From: Archegozetes longisetosus
Taxonomy: Eukaryota; Arthropoda; Arachnida; Sarcoptiformes; Trhypochthoniidae
Direction of reading: 5' to 3'
Assembly: GCA_018873245.2 (NCBI GenBank)
Contig: JAEMBT020000009.1
Location: 4,314,242 to 4,378,241 of the forward strand
Length of the DNA stretch: 64,000 bases
Shown here: one piece after another, positions 61,436 to 64,000 of the stretch
How the letters are laid out: the number at the start of each line of letters is the position of its first letter
Numbering within the stretch: position 1 is the stretch's first letter
Made by a program: the position numbers and the translations under genes
The notes under the pieces: model-generated
The model's input: the letters and a program-made list of their open reading frames with translations, nothing else
Databases searched by the model: none
Told to the model about the DNA's origin: nothing

Positions 61436-61900
61436 TGGAAAAGAATGGACTGAAAAATTTTCAGAACACGAATAATCTATTTTTCTCTGATAATGATCAT
61501 TCAAAAATTGAAACTTTTAATGATTTTCTGAACCTCTTTTTAATGAGTTCAATGAATACTCTATAAAAACAAGTTTAGAACATCTATGGATCGAATTAAA
61601 TTAATCTGACCTTCAAATTCATTCTAAGATATACGAATAATATATAATTATTACACTTGAATAGGCAAAAGATAATAACAGTCAGTTACAACAGATAGTC
61701 AACTGTCGAATTGAATACCCTATTTTACTGCCTATAAGACGCGTCTTTAATGAGAGAAAAAGTGAGTATTAAGCTGAAACTGGAAAGTACTTGGAATTTC
61801 CAAAAAGTTTTCTAAGTAAGACACTGATAAACTTATGTGTAAGTTCGTTTTTAAATTATTATTGTTTTAATGTGCGACTTATAAGCGAGTACAACTTATA

Positions 61901-62598
61901 CAGGGTGGACATTTTAAAACCAACCCAATAGAACATCAAAACTTTATTTGCTCATACTTCTAAATAAGAGTTTTATCAGAAAAGTTCAATATTAGAAAAG
62001 ACCTAATTTGAACTTTTATTAAACATTAATCTAAGATAATAATGAATAAAAACAAAAATGGTGTTCACAATAGTCGAACGTACTGTGTGGCCACTATAAC
62101 TACTTTAGCTGAAGAAGCGCTACATGAAGAAGTGGTTTTAAAAGCTCAACCAAACCATTCCGAAACTCCGCAGAAATACAAGGAAAACCAATATAAACAT
62201 GATTCATTATCATTATCTTTGGATATGGATCAGTTTAGGGTCATAACGAAATCATGTTTACACTAAATGTCCTCAAACGTTGGATGATTTGAGAATGAAT
62301 ATTAAAAATGAAATTAAAAATATAACTACCTAAAGTTTTGTAGATGTTTCTGAAAGTAAGATTTAAAGAGTTAGGCTCTGTTTGGAGAATATAGGCGGAC
62401 ACTTTCAGCGTTTACTATAAATTCAAATAATATGTACTTTTTAAACACTTTTGTAATTTTTTTATCAACTGATAAAAAGTACGTTTTGAGTTAATGCCTT
62501 TTTATTTAAGTATAAAGTAGTTAACCTGTTTTTGATAAGAATAATAACAAAAGCTTTATTTCTGATGGCTAAGTTCAGTTTTAAAATGTCAACAAATG
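61901..62598 (+). mobile_element. Internally deleted mariner-like element
   Basis: The left end TA-CAGGGTGGACATTTTAAAAC is inverted at the right as GTTTTAAAATGTCAAC (about 62578-62593). Inside, 62041-62266 starts MNKNKNGVHNSRT, and 62270-62330 encodes CPQTLDDLRMNIKNEIKNIT, a mariner C-terminal motif, with stops and frameshifts; the DDE core is missing. The right boundary is approximate. Confidence 0.6.
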
Positions 62599-62779
62599 TT
62601 AAATCAAAGGTTTAAATCTCGAAATTTTTGCTATGACTTATCTACGAGTGCGTTCTATCGGTCGTAAAATAATGTAATTGAGAACAAAGTTAATGATTAA
62701 AAAATTGTTGAATTTCAAATAATAACAACGAATAAAATGTGATGAATAATATAGTATTTTAGTTAAATATTTTAGGTTT

Positions 62780-64000
62780 TTATTTGGATATCTCAATGAT
62801 TTTGAGAAGAAGCAGAGCAGTTAATGAGATTATCTATAATAAAATACAAAATTATTTTCGTTATTTAAAATATTATTTAAATAAAACACTGACCTCATAT
62901 CCACGAAAATAATTGATAATAAATAGTTTCCAACAATAAAATCCAACTCTTTTTTGACCAATTCTTTCAATGAATGACATTAACTATCATTTAGGGGAAA
63001 ATGTTAATTTAAAGATTTGATCATTATTGATGATTTTTACCTTTAGTTTTGCGGTGATCGGAATATGAAATTTTCCTAAATATAACATATAATTATTTAA
63101 TATTTTATATGATTTATTTGCCACTGAATTGACTGAAGATGTAATGTTTATGATTACTATAAGGAACATTATTAAAACAATTGAAGCATATATAAAAACG
63201 AGTTCAAGTATTGGAGACATTTTGATGAATATGGTCATATACAACAATGTACTTAAAACGATAGTAAAGAGGAACCAAATTAAGAATAAAAATTTAGACC
63301 AATATTCGTAGTTGTATACAGCGATTTGCTTATATACAGAGTCAAAGGCTCTTAAAATGAGAAAAATATATCGTATTTCACGTGTTAAATTTTTAGAAAT
63401 TCTTTTGTTCAGTGCTCGTATTCTAATCTTTATGTAATAACATATAATATAAAAGTAGACGAGTTGACAGAATGTAATGGTATAAATGAAATAAACATTC
63501 AAAGCCCACAAAAAACTATAAGGTATTCCGAAAATAATAATTTCATTAACGGGACAGTTAAAACAAAATAAGATAAAGGACACAAAGTATGATATCATAG
63601 GCAATACTATTTTAGTTAAAAATTCATTAAAAGTGAACAACTTTTTCGATAAATCAAGCATTTTGTAAATATCTGTTTGATTTGTGAGACCAACACTTTG
63701 TGGTGAAACTAATCCCGATATCATTTCAAATGGTTTGATATAAGAGGGTTTTATACCATTCTTATAATTATAATAATGAATCATTTGCGATATGATTGGT
63801 ATTAATAACACTGTGAAAACATAAAGATTGAAAGGAACTCTTGCGTTCACCAGTTCAGATCAATCTCCCAAATATATGAATAAATGTTTGTTCTCGTTAC
63901 TTAATGATATTAAAATAATAGTTCGAATAAAGAGCTGTATATTCACTATGAAAACAAATAATGGATTGTGATATTTATTTCTATGAACAAATTCATAAGG
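62780..64000 (-). pseudogene. Gustatory-receptor-like gene with one nonsense codon (GR-f), 5' end outside the window
   Basis: Exon 1 runs from the window edge to 63041, exon 2 is 62983-62894 and exon 3 62833-62780, with the family's phases and a GTCAGT second donor. The start of the protein lies beyond 64000; the first visible residues are PYEFVHRNKYHNP. An in-frame TGA at 63860-63862 replaces the Phe of the block GEFAH in GR-c; otherwise the frame is open. About seven membrane segments. It is the closest relative of GR-a at the opposite end of the window. Called a pseudogene because of the single stop; an allele without it could be functional. Confidence 0.75.

Overview
This is a strongly AT-rich eukaryotic nuclear window with short GT-AG introns, lineage-specific multigene families and many DNA transposons. 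The identifiable genes (gustatory-receptor-like seven-transmembrane proteins, an ionotropic-receptor remnant, a fatty acyl-CoA reductase, a Na,K-ATPase alpha subunit, a G-protein beta subunit, C2H2 zinc-finger proteins) indicate an arthropod. Compact introns and a tandemly expanded receptor family would suit a mite-like chelicerate, but that is inference and no species is claimed.

Layout. 0-24 kb is a gustatory-receptor (GR) cluster: two copies look intact (10.9-12.2 and 18.8-20.2 kb), and several are broken by stop codons and by insertions of different transposon superfamilies (mariner, pogo-like, a Mutator-like foldback, a piggyBac-like MITE). All share one gene plan: a long exon 1, a 90-nt exon 2 and a 54-nt exon 3, all phase 0. 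Two solo LTRs, a hAT remnant, foldback elements and a near-perfect palindrome fill the spacers. 24.8-29 kb holds two paralogous four-exon genes for predicted secreted or membrane-anchored proteins of no family I recognise. 29.4-32.6 kb holds a long low-complexity secreted-protein gene whose frame is shifted four times. At 34.8-40.6 kb an intronless G-beta gene (+) faces a 13-exon Na,K-ATPase alpha gene (-); the latter is open from start to its C-terminal ETYY but has lost several normally invariant catalytic residues. 43-44 kb has a Gypsy-like gag fragment cut by a GC-rich foldback. 46-48.2 kb is a six-exon fatty acyl-CoA reductase preceded by a tandemly duplicated upstream block. 49.7-51.1 kb is an ionotropic-receptor pseudogene split by a mariner MITE. 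53.5-58.8 kb has two tandem zinc-finger genes plus an inverted partial copy of one of them. 59.8-62.6 kb is transposon-rich, and the window ends in a further GR copy with a nonsense codon.

The housekeeping-type genes are not functionally linked to one another in any way I can see. The common theme is gene birth and death: tandem duplication, inverted partial duplication and repeated insertion of small non-autonomous elements, several of which can be dated or typed because an uninterrupted paralogous site exists in the same window. Exon coordinates were derived by hand from reading frame, splice consensus and comparison of paralogs.
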